NCBI GenBank assembly: GCA_964480915.1
Contig: CAYZRS010000029.1
Location: 1-64,000 of the forward strand
Reading direction: 5' to 3'
DNA: 64,000 bases
Source of the DNA: CAWGCE01 sp964480915
Lineage (GTDB): Bacteria; Planctomycetota; Planctomycetia; Pirellulales; Pirellulaceae
Part shown: in pieces, positions 35,586 through 46,079 of the stretch
Position numbering within the stretch: position 1 is the first letter of the stretch
Layout: every line of letters begins with the position of its first letter
Made by a program: the position numbers and the translations under genes
Notes under the pieces: generated by a model
Databases searched by the model: none
Told to the model about the DNA's origin: nothing
The model's input: only the letters and a program-made list of their open reading frames with translations

Positions 35586-36197
35586 TTAGGACGATTTCGA
35601 TTTATCGGCGTACAAATACGGATTCAGCGACGGATCGTTGTACATCTTCATTTGGCGATACAACTTCAGTTGTTTCCGGCCGGCGAAGACATCATCCAGA
35701 AGCATCGCCAACGACCCTGACAAGTCGGCATGCTGTTGGTAACACAAATCCAGCTTGGCCTGCACACTCGCTTTGTGCTCATCGTCCGCGTCGTCTCGGT
35801 CGAGCTGTTCGTGCATGTGGTAGATACGCAGGGACATGATCGACAAACGATCGACAGCGCTGCCGGGCGTTTCCGTGTTGAGCGACGCAGCGGCCTGCGT
35901 TTCGACCCCTTCGGTCTGCAGTTGATGAATCAGGAAATCGTCGATCCGTTCGATCCAGTCATTGCGTTGCTGGTTATATTTGTCGATCGCCCGTTTGACT
36001 TCGGCAATTCGTTGATCGCCCACGTTGGGACTGCGGGCAACGTCTTCTTCATGCCAGAGCAGATAGTTGAACTGGTGCTGTTGGCAAGCCACGCCCAGCA
36101 AGCCATCGAAAACGTTATCGACATCCTCTTCATGCCAACGCTTGACGGTCTCTATTTGCATCTGCGTGATCGATTTGACCGTTTGCTCGCCGTTCAT
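35586..36197 (-). CDS. DUF4254 family protein
   Basis: 203 aa soluble, helical protein from ATG 36197 (MNGEQTVKSITQMQ). Motifs include TVKRWHEEDVDN, NYLLWHEEDVARSP (two similar WHEEDVxx units), NQQRNDWIERIDDFLI and LRIYHMHEQLDR. These match, from memory, a bacterial domain of unknown function (DUF4254) often found near glycosyltransferases. No enzyme motif is recognised. It is convergent with the PhyH-like gene, 10 bp apart. Confidence 0.7.
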   Translation of the reverse strand: MNGEQTVKSITQMQIETVKRWHEEDVDNVFDGLLGVACQQHQFNYLLWHEEDVARSPNVGDQRIAEVKRAIDKYNQQRNDWIERIDDFLIHQLQTEGVETQAAASLNTETPGSAVDRLSIMSLRIYHMHEQLDRDDADDEHKASVQAKLDLCYQQHADLSGSLAMLLDDVFAGRKQLKLYRQMKMYNDPSLNPYLYADKSKSS

Positions 36198-36343
36198 ATC
36201 CGATATTCCGTCCTTTGAAACTTGGATCGCCTGCTCGTCCTCATCGTTGATTGGTTGTTGTAGCCCAAATGGCCAGATGAGGGAAAGAGTGTTCGGACAA
36301 AGGACGGTTTCGCGCAGCACCGGTCACGTGCTGCATCAAGAGA

Positions 36344-36376
36344 CAAAAAAAGCCGCCCGGCACGGAGCCGGGCGAC
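36344..36376 (-). terminator. Intrinsic terminator of PEP-CTERM gene
   Basis: Read on the minus strand: a GC-rich hairpin, GTCGCCCGGC ... GCCGGGCGGC, followed by seven T. It lies 26 bp after the stop of the CHRD/PEP-CTERM gene. Confidence 0.88.
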
Positions 36377-36401
36377 TGGTCTCAATCCCCTCTGCCAGTC
36401 G

Positions 36402-37073
36402 CTATCGGCGACGACGTACCGCCAAGATCGCTAGTCCGCAGAAGACCAGCGATAGGGATCCCGGCTCGGGCACCTGGCGGATGAAACCGCCAATTTCGCC
36501 CAAGCCGAAACTGTTCGTGTGAATGTTTACAAAGAGCTGCTCATTTTGCAGCAGATCGAGTATCGCATCGCCATCCCCAGTAATGCCCGTCAGCGCATTG
36601 GATGGAGGAAAGACAAGATTCTCGTCCATGTCATCCCAAATGCCGCTGACGATGCCTGCGACCGGATCGACCATTACGTCGTCATCGTCCAATCGTGGAA
36701 AACCAAAGACATTCAGTACATGCTGCGTACCGACGGTATCCGTCCCTTCGATGCAGGTCGGCGTGGCGGGCGAGCACTGGGTCGTATCGTGAAAGTGCAA
36801 CGCGGTGATGTCATCATTAGGAAAACCGGGCGTTTGCGCACCGTTCAGATCGATGCCGTTCATTTGAATTGAGTACTCGAGTGTGACCGGGCCACCGACG
36901 GGCTGGTTGAGTACGAAGTTGGCAACACCGGACGCGGTCGACACACCGGACGATGGCATGTTACCACCCGTGATCACCGCATCAGGACTCAGGATCGCTT
37001 GAAACGATGTTGTCTGAGCAACGGCAGGAGTTGCCACGAGAAGAGATAGCAGAAACAGACGAACGATTTTCAC
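36402..37073 (-). CDS. CHRD-domain PEP-CTERM secreted protein
   Basis: Exported protein of about 223 aa. A signal peptide (IVRLFLLSLLVATPAVAQ) precedes a CHRD-type domain (FQAILSPDAVITGG..., ITALHFHDT and FVNIHTNSFGLGEIGGFIRQ). The C-terminus is a PEP-CTERM sorting signal: VPEPGSLSLVFCGLAILAVRRRR. It is therefore expected to be processed by an exosortase and placed on the cell surface. GTG 37073 is preferred because GAGGGT lies upstream; ATG 37094 is an alternative. The exosortase is not in the window. Its own terminator follows. Confidence 0.82.
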   Translation of the reverse strand: MKIVRLFLLSLLVATPAVAQTTSFQAILSPDAVITGGNMPSSGVSTASGVANFVLNQPVGGPVTLEYSIQMNGIDLNGAQTPGFPNDDITALHFHDTTQCSPATPTCIEGTDTVGTQHVLNVFGFPRLDDDDVMVDPVAGIVSGIWDDMDENLVFPPSNALTGITGDGDAILDLLQNEQLFVNIHTNSFGLGEIGGFIRQVPEPGSLSLVFCGLAILAVRRRR

Positions 37074-37267
37074 GACAATACCCTCATAATTCATGGAAAC
37101 AGCCTGCTCGCATTTTGCACGACGCAAACAAACGACACAGGAAACAATCAACGCTGAACGCGTCGAAGCCAGCTAGACAATCACTGCAGATTTGAATCAG
37201 TCATTCAAATGGCAGTGATCACATTGGCATTCTCTGAAACTTTGGAAACGGCTGGGACGATTCCGTC

Positions 37268-38362
37268 CTAGCTCCCTCTAGCATAATTCCGCGGCGCAGA
37301 TTGGACAACGAAAATCGTTGCTATTAACAACAAAAGACCGTTCATGCCGGGTTCTGGCACGGCCAACAAGCTGCTCGAGGAGAACTTATTCGCGTTCCAT
37401 TCAATAAAATCGACCCCATTCACTTCGCCATCGGCATTGAAATCGCCATGACACCAACCGCTACCTGGACCGAACTTGTTCGCATTCCAGGTGAGAAAAT
37501 CCCCACCATCAATGCTTCCATCTAAATTCGCATCGCCCGCCAAGTAGGCTCGACCCTGGTTATGGCCGCCGGCTACCTCCAGCCAAACATCCAGGTCATC
37601 ACTGGTAACGAGCGCATCACCGGTCAGGTCCAGCTGAGACGAATGAGACTGGTTCACGATATCTTGCACCAACAGATCGATATCTTGGCAATTCAAAGCG
37701 CCGTCAAAGTTGATGTCGGCCTGCACGGTTTGCTCGAGCCGCAACCGCCCCGCCGCTTCTTGAGTCGCATCGAAGGCATCTGCCGGATCGTAAACAAAAG
37801 GGAACAGGAAGGGATCGCTCGCTTCATGCGATGGCGAATCGAATACGACGGAAAGCCCATAGATACCGGGGGCCGCGTCGAGCGGGTTCAAGAAATAGAG
37901 ACTGTCCGCCTCCCAGAAACTCGAACCGGAATACGTGCCCCAAATCATGCCGCTCAAATTGGTCGCTTGACCGACGTCATAGGTGAGGACTGGGCTGTCG
38001 TTTAAGTTTCCATCATTGTCGAAGTCGGGGGCAAAGACGGTCATCGTGTTCGGAGTCTGGGTAACGTCCTGACCGTCCCAGTAGAGCAGCCCTAACGTCG
38101 TTTTTAATTCCAACGCTTCGCCGACCAGAACTCCGTTGGCGGGAAACGAAACACCGAAACCGGGAAACTGAGCTGAAATTTCAATCCCGGCAAAGAAGCC
38201 CATCACGGCCGGCTGAAAAGGCTGGAACGGATAGATTTGATTCGTGTCCGGGGTGACGTAGAGATTGATCGCACCTGGATGAGCCAGTGTTGTCGTCCCC
38301 GAGCATAGAGAGAGCGCGACTAAGCACGCCACCAAACAGAATCGACGTAAGATAAGGTTCAT
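37268..38362 (-). CDS. Dockerin-like repeat PEP-CTERM protein
   Basis: 364 aa exported protein with a signal peptide (FCLVACLVALSLCSGTTTLA). A beta-rich N-terminal domain of about 200 residues precedes four EF-hand/dockerin type I-like calcium loops: DINFDGALNCQDID, DLTGDALVTSDDLD, DANLDGSIDGGDF and DFNADGEVNGVDF. It ends with a PEP-CTERM-like segment (VPEPGMNGLLLLIATIFVV). The arrangement is typical of planctomycete surface proteins and no catalytic motif is seen. The start at ATG 38362 is clear. Confidence 0.82.
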   Translation of the reverse strand: MNLILRRFCLVACLVALSLCSGTTTLAHPGAINLYVTPDTNQIYPFQPFQPAVMGFFAGIEISAQFPGFGVSFPANGVLVGEALELKTTLGLLYWDGQDVTQTPNTMTVFAPDFDNDGNLNDSPVLTYDVGQATNLSGMIWGTYSGSSFWEADSLYFLNPLDAAPGIYGLSVVFDSPSHEASDPFLFPFVYDPADAFDATQEAAGRLRLEQTVQADINFDGALNCQDIDLLVQDIVNQSHSSQLDLTGDALVTSDDLDVWLEVAGGHNQGRAYLAGDANLDGSIDGGDFLTWNANKFGPGSGWCHGDFNADGEVNGVDFIEWNANKFSSSSLLAVPEPGMNGLLLLIATIFVVQSAPRNYARGS

Positions 38363-38553
38363 AAATTGCCTTTGTTAAATCACTGCCTCCATTGTAAGCC
38401 GTTTGGCGGTTCATGACAGTTCTAAGATTCAGGAAAACGGCCCGGCAATCGTCTTTTTTGGGTTTTTAATTTGGCCGCAGCCTGCTGGAAAACGAAAACT
38501 GTTTGACAGGTTACACGCCGAATATGAATCCGCGACCGTCTTCGTCAGCGAAA

Positions 38554-40893
38554 TCAGACTGGGGTGATGACTCGGCTTGCCGCATCTGACGAGTCCTCAC
38601 GCATCAGCGATTTCAGGATCGCCTCGCCCGTCGCCGGCAACGGCAGATCGGCCGCCGCACCGACATCCGCTTGGGAGACTGCGTGTTTGATCGCGGCCCA
38701 AACCGACAGCGCCAGCATCAGTGGCGGCTCACCCACCGCTTTGCTCGCGCGGACATTCTTGTGATTGGCATGGTTCTCGATGAAGTCCACATGGAAAGCG
38801 GTCGGCACATCGGAAATGTTGGGAATCTTGTAAGTCGTGGGGCTGTGCGAGAGCAGTTTGCCTTCCGCATCGTATTTGAGCAGTTCGTTCGTCACATAGC
38901 CCATCCCCTGCACAAAGCCGCCAATGACTTGGCCTCGATCAATCCCCGGATTGAGCGGTTTCCCGATGTCCATCAACAAATCGACTCGCTCGACCAGCGT
39001 TTCGCCGGTAAAGCGATCGACGCGCACCTCGGCCACTGCGCAACCGGTCGTAAAGTAGAAAAATGGATTACCACGTCCGGTCTCTCGATTGAAATCGATC
39101 CCGGGCGTTGCGTAAAAACCACGCGCGCCCATGTTCACGCGCTCGCGTCTCGCGCTGGCCACGAACGAACCAAACTCAAGGCGGCGTTCGGGATGACGAC
39201 GATCAAAGATGTGACCTTCGGCGAAGCGGATTTCTTTTTCAGTGGCGGCAAGTCCCGATTCCGGATCGGAAAGGACTTCCGCAGCGTGAGCCGCCATCCG
39301 ATCGCGAATCTTGCGGCAAGCGACGACAGCTGCGGCACCGTTGAGGTCGGTTCCGGCCGAAGCGGCTGTCGGTGAAGTGTTGTTGTTCTTTTCGGTTGAG
39401 GTATCCATCACGCGAACGCGGTCGACCGACAGACCGAACTCATCGGCGACGATCTGGCGGATCTTTGTGTTGACACCCTGCCCCATCTCGGTGGCACCGG
39501 TCGAGACTTGAATCGTGCCGTCCGTGTAGACGTTCACGAGCGCATTGCCTTGATTTAGAAATTTGCTAGTGAACGAGATCCCAAACTTGATGGGGGTCAG
39601 CGCGATCCCGCGGAGATGAGTCCGCGATCTTTGATTGAATTGTTCAATCTCGGCCAACCGATTCCGATAGTTGCTCGAGGTGGTCAGTTCCTCAAAAATC
39701 TCCGGCAGTCGATGATCGCCTAGTGGCTGCTCGTAGTGGGTCGTGTTCCTCGCTCCTTTTCCATAGCAATTGCGACGGCGGACTTCGAGCGCATCCAAAC
39801 CCAAATGAATGGCGATCTCTTGCATGACATTTTCCATCACCGCCATCCCCTGCGGCCCACCAAAACCTCGGAAGGCAGTATTGGGCGGGAAGTTCGTCCG
39901 GCACACCTGACCATGGACTTCAAAATTAGGAATGAAGTAGGCATTGTCGGCGTGCATTAGCGTCCGTTCCATGACGGCGGTCGATAGGTCGGCGAAAGCG
40001 CCACCGTCCGAGTAGAAATCGAACTTGGCCGCCACGACCAGACCGTCATCATCAAACGCGACTTGATAATCGGTCTGATACGGGTGTCGTTTTCCGGTGA
40101 CGCACATGTCATCGTCTTTGTTGTAGACGACGCGGGCCGAGCGTCCCGTTTCGGCAGCCACCATTGCGGCCATCGTCGCCGGGATCGCTGCCTGACTTTC
40201 CTTGCCACCGAAAGCGCCACCCATCCGCCGGCAGACGCAAACCACTTCGTGCTGGCCGAGCCCCAATATTTCGGCGACGACCACCTGAATCTCGGTCGGA
40301 TTCTGCGACGAAGAATGAACGACAACGCGTCCCTCTTCGTCCGGGAAAGCGATCGCGGCTTGACTCTCCAAGTAAAATTGCTCTTGGCCGCCACTGTTGA
40401 ATCGTCCTGCCAGTTGATGGGAGGCCGTATCGATCGTGCCGGCAAAGTCTCCACGGGCAATCTGCCTGGCCGGTCCCAAGAAACTCTCGGCTTCGATCGC
40501 AGCGTCGATCGTAAAGATCGGAGCAGTCGCTTCGAACTCAAGTTTGACCGCTGCCCGCGCCGCTTTCGCAGCCGTGACCGATTCGGCAGCCACGATCACG
40601 ACCGGCTGGCCGACGTAGCTCAGCTCATCACTCGTCAAGAACGGCTCATCAGAAATGATGCCACCATAGTGATTTTGACCACGGACATCTTGGGCGGTGA
40701 AGATCGCCACCACACCATCCACTTGCCTGGCCGCATCCAGATCGATCGACACCAAGTGGCCGCTGGCGGTCGGGCTACCGACAAATTCAACGACCAGTTC
40801 GTCTGCTCTCGGCACGTAGTCATCGATGTAGATGGCCGCGCCGGTCACGTGGCCTTTCGCCGAATCGTGCGGTACTGATTTCCCAACGGCCAT
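38554..40893 (-). CDS. xdhB: Xanthine dehydrogenase, molybdopterin subunit XdhB
   Basis: Large subunit of bacterial xanthine dehydrogenase (Rhodobacter type, 779 aa), which oxidises hypoxanthine to xanthine and then urate. The catalytic residues of R. capsulatus XdhB align by position: Glu232 (GGKESQ), Arg310 (STAVMERTLMH) and the base Glu722 (KAVGEPPLML). Molybdopterin contacts GGAFGG and AFRGFGGPQG are intact, as is MGQGVNTK. True purine specificity is therefore likely. It lacks its own Fe-S/FAD parts, which are provided by XdhA at 46.1-47.5 kb on the same strand. Two unrelated genes lie between them. The start at ATG 40893 is clear. Confidence 0.94.
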   Translation of the reverse strand: MAVGKSVPHDSAKGHVTGAAIYIDDYVPRADELVVEFVGSPTASGHLVSIDLDAARQVDGVVAIFTAQDVRGQNHYGGIISDEPFLTSDELSYVGQPVVIVAAESVTAAKAARAAVKLEFEATAPIFTIDAAIEAESFLGPARQIARGDFAGTIDTASHQLAGRFNSGGQEQFYLESQAAIAFPDEEGRVVVHSSSQNPTEIQVVVAEILGLGQHEVVCVCRRMGGAFGGKESQAAIPATMAAMVAAETGRSARVVYNKDDDMCVTGKRHPYQTDYQVAFDDDGLVVAAKFDFYSDGGAFADLSTAVMERTLMHADNAYFIPNFEVHGQVCRTNFPPNTAFRGFGGPQGMAVMENVMQEIAIHLGLDALEVRRRNCYGKGARNTTHYEQPLGDHRLPEIFEELTTSSNYRNRLAEIEQFNQRSRTHLRGIALTPIKFGISFTSKFLNQGNALVNVYTDGTIQVSTGATEMGQGVNTKIRQIVADEFGLSVDRVRVMDTSTEKNNNTSPTAASAGTDLNGAAAVVACRKIRDRMAAHAAEVLSDPESGLAATEKEIRFAEGHIFDRRHPERRLEFGSFVASARRERVNMGARGFYATPGIDFNRETGRGNPFFYFTTGCAVAEVRVDRFTGETLVERVDLLMDIGKPLNPGIDRGQVIGGFVQGMGYVTNELLKYDAEGKLLSHSPTTYKIPNISDVPTAFHVDFIENHANHKNVRASKAVGEPPLMLALSVWAAIKHAVSQADVGAAADLPLPATGEAILKSLMREDSSDAASRVITPV

Positions 40894-41112
40894 GCAAAGC
40901 TACTCCGAAGACTGACAAACCTCCATTGTAGCCATTTTCTCACGCCCAGTACGAGCCAATCCGGCCTCACTCACTAGGGTTAGTTCGGCCGGCCTACCAC
41001 CATGAGGAGTTCTGGTTTTTTGATTCGATCGCTGGAGAAAAATGGCATCGGCCGGGCGACCGCGGTATGCTAATCACCGGTAATTGGGTGCGACTGCTGG
41101 AGGAAGATACCG
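40894..41112. other. Divergent intergenic region upstream of xdhB
   Basis: About 220 bp between xdhB and the large surface-protein gene; both promoters should be here. GGAGGA sits before the plus-strand start. No operator was identified. Confidence 0.35.
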
Positions 41113-44109
41113 ATGAACTTGCGAAACCGCCGCCGATTCAATTCGCGACGAATGCTTGTCGAGCCCTTGGAGGACCGCCGGGTATTGGCCACGTTCATCG
41201 TAAGTACCACAGCCGACGACGGCGACGGCAGCTTGCGTAACGCGGTTGCACTCGCCAACGCGAGCCCTGGTTTTGACGACATCGTTTTCGATGCTTCGCT
41301 GGAGAACCAGCTCATTGAGCTGACAAGTGAAGAAATTCTTATCACGGACGAGATTCGTATCGACGGCAGTTCGCTAACCGGCGGAGCGACTGTCGATCTA
41401 TCCAGCGCGGACCCGACGCCGAACTTGAACAACGGCGATGGCATTCGCGCTTTCCGAACAACGTTGGCCAACGAAGGTCAACGAGTTGAATTTGTGTCGC
41501 TCTCGATTCTTAGCGGGGACGTCAGCGGCCCCGGGGGTGCGATCTACGGTGCGAGCCTGATTGAATCGTCTTTCTTTGGTGACAACTCATCCACCGCCGG
41601 AGGCGGCGCCGTTGCCTCGTTGAGCCTCGACAATTCGACGAATATGACGATGACGATTCGCGATAGTCAGTTCACCAATAATTCGACCGATCGATCGGGC
41701 GGTGCCTTGGAAATGCGAGGCGTCTATACCGCCACGGCCATTTCGGGTTCGATATTTGCGAACAATGAAGCGGCAGAAAAAGGTGGCGCGATTCATGCCG
41801 ACACTTTCATGGCCCCCTTCGCAGCAGACGATTCAACGTTCAGCGACAATATTGCAGGCACGGACGGAGGCGGACTCTACGCACGCATCTACGGTTATCG
41901 TGACATTGAACTGACGAACCTGACGATCACCGGCAATGACGCGGGCGCCGACGGTGGCGGTATGGCCATCATGGGAACGTACGACGGGCAGATTGAAGAT
42001 TCAAGGATTGAAGGAAACGCGGCCGCGGGCAACGGTGGCGGTGCTGCCATCGACAACAACAATTCCGGTTTCTCGGTCAACAATTCCACGATCAGCGGCA
42101 ACACGGCCGTTGCGATCGGCGGTGGGATGTACGTTCGACTCTACGACGCTGGCGTGAATGTAAGTTCGTCGACCATTTCCAATAACTCGGCCGGCGGAGA
42201 TGGTGGTGGGGTTGGATCGCTCGATGGGACTTGCTGCAACCAGACTTCTCGATTCAGAGTTCGCTACTCGACCGTCAGCAACAACAGTTCGGGCGGTGAT
42301 GGCGGAGGCATCAACAACATCGGCGTGCTGGCCAATTCCACCGTCTCTGGAAATCAAGCCGCTGGAAAAGGTGGCGGTGTCTCAACCTACGGCGGTGAAA
42401 TTACGTTTGCTACCATCGTTGACAACCTGGCGAACAGCGACGGCTCGAATCTAACGGGCGATACCGGCGGCGGTCTGTTCGCCATCAATCAAAGTGGACC
42501 GGTTCAAGTTTCCCATTCGATTGTCGCCCGAAACATGTCCATCGACGGACTCTCTAACTCCATCAGTGACGATACGAGTGGCGAAATCGAATCGTTGCGA
42601 GCCGATTGGAGCCTCATCCAAACGAACCGAGCCGTCGTGTTGGAGGGATCGAACAACCTACTCGGCATCGATCCGCAACTTGCGGCTCTCGCTGACAACG
42701 GCGGACCGACCGAAACGCACCTACCAGAGAGTGGCAGTCCCGTCATCGACGCGGGAGATCCGCTTTTCGATTGGACTGGCAGGTACGATCAGCGGGGTGA
42801 AACGTTTGGACGCTTCCGCGATGGCAATGCGTTGGCAGACATCGGTTTCGATCTTGGCGCGGTTGAGGTTCAGAGCGTGAATGTGGCTCCGATTGCCATG
42901 GCCGGAGATGACCTTACCACCAAAACCAACACGGCCGTCATGCTCGACGGGACCGGCTCCAGCGATCCCGATGCGGGACCTGCGCAGCTGACTTACAGCT
43001 GGACGATTATCACCGGCCCAACTTCGAACGCGACTTTTGATGATGCGAACAGTGGTACGCCCAGCTTCACAAGCGACGTTGCGGGCGAGTTCTTAATTGC
43101 ACTCACGGTGAGCGATGGCATCGATACCGACACCGATTCACTCACGGTGACAGTCACCGAAAACAACATCCCGACCGCCGTCACCACTGGCTCGAGATCT
43201 GCCACCATCATTGGCATCCCCGCGTTACTGACCGGCGAAGAGTCCAATGACGTCGATGGAGACCCGATTGAAACTTACACTTGGGAGATCGTGACTTTGC
43301 CGAGTGGAAGCAACGCCACGCTGGCTGATCCGACGGCCGTTTCGACAGGACTCAATCCGGATGTCACCGGAATCTACGAAGTGGAGCTTGTGGTGACCGA
43401 TCCGGCTGGCAACGAGAGCACACCGGCGCGCCATCGGCTGTCGGTAGAAGCGGGGCCCGTTTCCGCTGGCGGTCCATACGCGCGCGGGACAGGTGAAGAT
43501 CTACAACTGACAGTTTTGACGACCGATCCGCTCGACGAGTCGACTCAGTTCGCCTGGGATCTCGACGGCGACGGAGAATTTGATGACGCGATGGGTCGTT
43601 CGCCTCTGATTTCCGCCAAAGACTGGGACGGGCTGCTCGCAGATCAAGGTATCGTGCAGATCGCCGTCGCCGCCACAACCGATCCGGCCGGAGAGACTTT
43701 CGTCGACTACAGCACGGTCACGCAAATCTCCGCTGGCCTGACAACCACGTGGCACAACGAAACACTGGAACTCGACGTGGACAATAGCGGCATCGTTGCA
43801 CCACTCGACGCACTGCTGGCGATCAATGAGATCAACGACCGCCTCTATTCGGACACGAACGGTGTCCTACCGTTATCTCCGGAAACCGCTCCCGCGTTCA
43901 TCGACACAAATGATGACGGGCTCGTTTCTCCGCTCGATGCGTTACTGGTGATCAACGGGCTGTCTAGCGATAGCCGCTCCCAGGTCACGGAAAGCCCACC
44001 AACGCCCGTGATCGACCGACTGTTTGCAAGCGATTTCGAAACGACGCCCATCCGATCTACCGCGCTGCGGTCGACGCTGTGGTTCGATCTACTCGACGAT
44101 GACGAATAA
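41113..44109 (+). CDS. Large surface beta-helix protein with dockerin end
   Basis: 998 aa protein with the planctomycete N-terminal export motif (MLVEPLEDRRVLA). Residues about 30-590 form a right-handed parallel beta-helix with many 'N.A...GGGI/GGGAV' turns (for example TAGGGAVASL, GGGMYVRL and DGGGINNIG), as in polymorphic outer-membrane proteins. Two PKD/cadherin-like domains follow (SDPDAGPAQLTYSWTI and SNDVDGDPIETYTWEI), then two dockerin type I loops (DVDNSGIVAPLDALLAINEIN and DTNDDGLVSPLDALLVING). A GGAGGA ribosome site precedes ATG 41113. It is probably an adhesin or surface-layer component. It stands between xdhB and xdhA and has no evident metabolic link. Confidence 0.87.
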   Translation: MNLRNRRRFNSRRMLVEPLEDRRVLATFIVSTTADDGDGSLRNAVALANASPGFDDIVFDASLENQLIELTSEEILITDEIRIDGSSLTGGATVDLSSADPTPNLNNGDGIRAFRTTLANEGQRVEFVSLSILSGDVSGPGGAIYGASLIESSFFGDNSSTAGGGAVASLSLDNSTNMTMTIRDSQFTNNSTDRSGGALEMRGVYTATAISGSIFANNEAAEKGGAIHADTFMAPFAADDSTFSDNIAGTDGGGLYARIYGYRDIELTNLTITGNDAGADGGGMAIMGTYDGQIEDSRIEGNAAAGNGGGAAIDNNNSGFSVNNSTISGNTAVAIGGGMYVRLYDAGVNVSSSTISNNSAGGDGGGVGSLDGTCCNQTSRFRVRYSTVSNNSSGGDGGGINNIGVLANSTVSGNQAAGKGGGVSTYGGEITFATIVDNLANSDGSNLTGDTGGGLFAINQSGPVQVSHSIVARNMSIDGLSNSISDDTSGEIESLRADWSLIQTNRAVVLEGSNNLLGIDPQLAALADNGGPTETHLPESGSPVIDAGDPLFDWTGRYDQRGETFGRFRDGNALADIGFDLGAVEVQSVNVAPIAMAGDDLTTKTNTAVMLDGTGSSDPDAGPAQLTYSWTIITGPTSNATFDDANSGTPSFTSDVAGEFLIALTVSDGIDTDTDSLTVTVTENNIPTAVTTGSRSATIIGIPALLTGEESNDVDGDPIETYTWEIVTLPSGSNATLADPTAVSTGLNPDVTGIYEVELVVTDPAGNESTPARHRLSVEAGPVSAGGPYARGTGEDLQLTVLTTDPLDESTQFAWDLDGDGEFDDAMGRSPLISAKDWDGLLADQGIVQIAVAATTDPAGETFVDYSTVTQISAGLTTTWHNETLELDVDNSGIVAPLDALLAINEINDRLYSDTNGVLPLSPETAPAFIDTNDDGLVSPLDALLVINGLSSDSRSQVTESPPTPVIDRLFASDFETTPIRSTALRSTLWFDLLDDDE

Positions 44110-44238
44110 GGTGTTTAACTCGACCCGCAACTGAGCCGGTCTTTGACGGCCCGAGTCTGGGGCAGGCTCGGCTACGTGGATCGGCCTTATCGGTGATGAT
44201 TCTCTCTTAACGGCCTCACCGCCAATCCATGGATGCCA

Positions 44239-45990
44239 CTATCGGTTGAACGGCACTTCGTTGATCCAGCGAAAACCTCGTTTCATCAGTAGTTTGTCGG
44301 CAACCGCGGGCTTCTCGGTGGCACGAGCATGCTGAATCTCTTGGTAGGTGTGAACACTGATCGGAATGATCGCCACGGAGGCGACCAGCCACAACTTGAC
44401 CAGCCGCTGTACCCAGATCGACGTCGGACCGGTATACGGAGGATCCATCTCCAAACGGTCGGCGGGACGGTTGAACATCAGTACATTGAGCAATCGCTTC
44501 GTTTCGGGAAGCAAGAGAAACAGCGACATGACAACGAGGTGGGCCGAATATTGCTTCACGGGAACGTCATAGCAAAAGTTCATCATCATGACATTCAGCA
44601 TGACACCAAACACCACCATGGCACCCAACGTCGTTGTCCGGCGAAATAGCAACAAAACGCCGCCCACGACCTCGCCCATTCCAGCAAACATCGTGTAGGC
44701 ACGCGACGCGCCCATGAATGTCCACAACAAGCCCATCGGCGAGGCGTCGCCAAACGCTTGATCCAGTCGACCGACCCCGGGTGTCGGGAACTGATTGCGG
44801 ATGAAACCGACTTTTGCCAATCCGTATCCAATCATGGTCGCTGCCAACACGTATCGCAGGTAGGAACGCAAGAGATCTTTCGTCATGCGTCCTGCCGTGT
44901 GTCGACGATCAAGTCGTGACCAGATGAGGCCAATCACGACCGCCATGAGAAAACCGAGCAGCACCTTCACGTAGGCGTAGGTTGTGTCTCCACTGCCGTT
45001 CGGCGCCACAAGCTCCCCTTCGATGCCCATGGCGTTCGCTGCAAACCATCTCACCGCCACATCCGAACACTTCATGTAGGAGACATACAACGGCTGCAGA
45101 AAGGGAGCAACCGACATGAAAGGGCTCGGCAAACTGTAGAGCAACCAATAGACAACCGAAAAGTACAAGGCGAATTTTCGCAGCCGGCCGAGCGGCTTCT
45201 CTAGCGCCTCCTCTTCCTCGTCATCGTCGTCATCAAACTCGGACCGACGCGAGGGCACCCACTGCGAGATGACAAACAGTACACAGGCAATGAATACCAG
45301 CCACAGCCAGTGAGAGTACAGCGGCTGAGTCGGCGCGTCGGCGGCCGCAGCAATAGCGGCCGTGTTCATCATCGCACCCGTCGTTTTGGTCTTTTTGTCC
45401 ACAATCTCCAGCGTTGCATCATCGAGCCACGCTTTTCCACTGCCGATCACGAACATGCCAATGTTGATTCTTGTCGCATCCTCGGCGACGTCGAGCACGA
45501 CATCAAAGTGCTCCCAGTCATCCGAATCGATGGGCCGGTCCTGCATATTGTCGAAAGCGCCCATTCCGTCTTTGCGATCGACGCGAAACCAGAGCTGGAC
45601 GCGTGTCGCCGCATGGAGATCGGCAGTACGGACTGCGGCGCGAAAGCGGACTCGCTGGCCTTGATAATCGTCCGCACGGAACGCCTGCATGAGATTGGTG
45701 AATCGGTTGGCACCCTCGGAACAATCTAGAAACGCCGAGCTTTCTCCTTCCGCCGGATGGTTGCCATCCAGAGAAGCAGTCTGCGATTCCTTTGGTTGGG
45801 CAACAAACATCCATCCTTCGGGAACACCCGATTCGGCTGCCACTTCCATGAGGCCATTCGTGATGCTGGCAGGCAACGACATCTTCGGCGCCGTTTCCGT
45901 CGTTTCTTCCTCCGCTCGCGAAAGGCTCTGGCAAGCACAGAAACCCAGAACCACGACCATCGCCTGACGACACAACCTGCCCCACTTCAT
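44239..45990 (-). CDS. DoxX-like membrane protein with extracellular beta domain
   Basis: 583 aa from ATG 45990 (GGAG upstream; the frame also opens at TTG 46002). It has a signal peptide, then a beta-sandwich region of about 170 residues (VPEGWMFV.., WFRVDRKDG, SGKAWLDDATLEIVD) resembling carbohydrate-binding-like modules. A transmembrane helix, an acidic cytoplasmic loop (DDDDDEEEEA) and about six further helices follow. The C-terminal helices (MIGYGLAKVGF, GMGEVVGGVLLLFRRTTTLGAMVVFGVMLNVMMMNFCYDV) fit the DoxX family. Function is unknown. It is the gene immediately downstream of xdhA on the same strand. Confidence 0.75.
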   Translation of the reverse strand: MKWGRLCRQAMVVVLGFCACQSLSRAEEETTETAPKMSLPASITNGLMEVAAESGVPEGWMFVAQPKESQTASLDGNHPAEGESSAFLDCSEGANRFTNLMQAFRADDYQGQRVRFRAAVRTADLHAATRVQLWFRVDRKDGMGAFDNMQDRPIDSDDWEHFDVVLDVAEDATRINIGMFVIGSGKAWLDDATLEIVDKKTKTTGAMMNTAAIAAAADAPTQPLYSHWLWLVFIACVLFVISQWVPSRRSEFDDDDDEEEEALEKPLGRLRKFALYFSVVYWLLYSLPSPFMSVAPFLQPLYVSYMKCSDVAVRWFAANAMGIEGELVAPNGSGDTTYAYVKVLLGFLMAVVIGLIWSRLDRRHTAGRMTKDLLRSYLRYVLAATMIGYGLAKVGFIRNQFPTPGVGRLDQAFGDASPMGLLWTFMGASRAYTMFAGMGEVVGGVLLLFRRTTTLGAMVVFGVMLNVMMMNFCYDVPVKQYSAHLVVMSLFLLLPETKRLLNVLMFNRPADRLEMDPPYTGPTSIWVQRLVKLWLVASVAIIPISVHTYQEIQHARATEKPAVADKLLMKRGFRWINEVPFNR

Positions 45991-46079
45991 CGCAGTCTCC
46001 AATTCACACGAGAATGTATTGTCGTGAATAATCGACGATTCGTTAGGTCGAGTCGAACCTTAGAGTTGGTCTCGCGAAT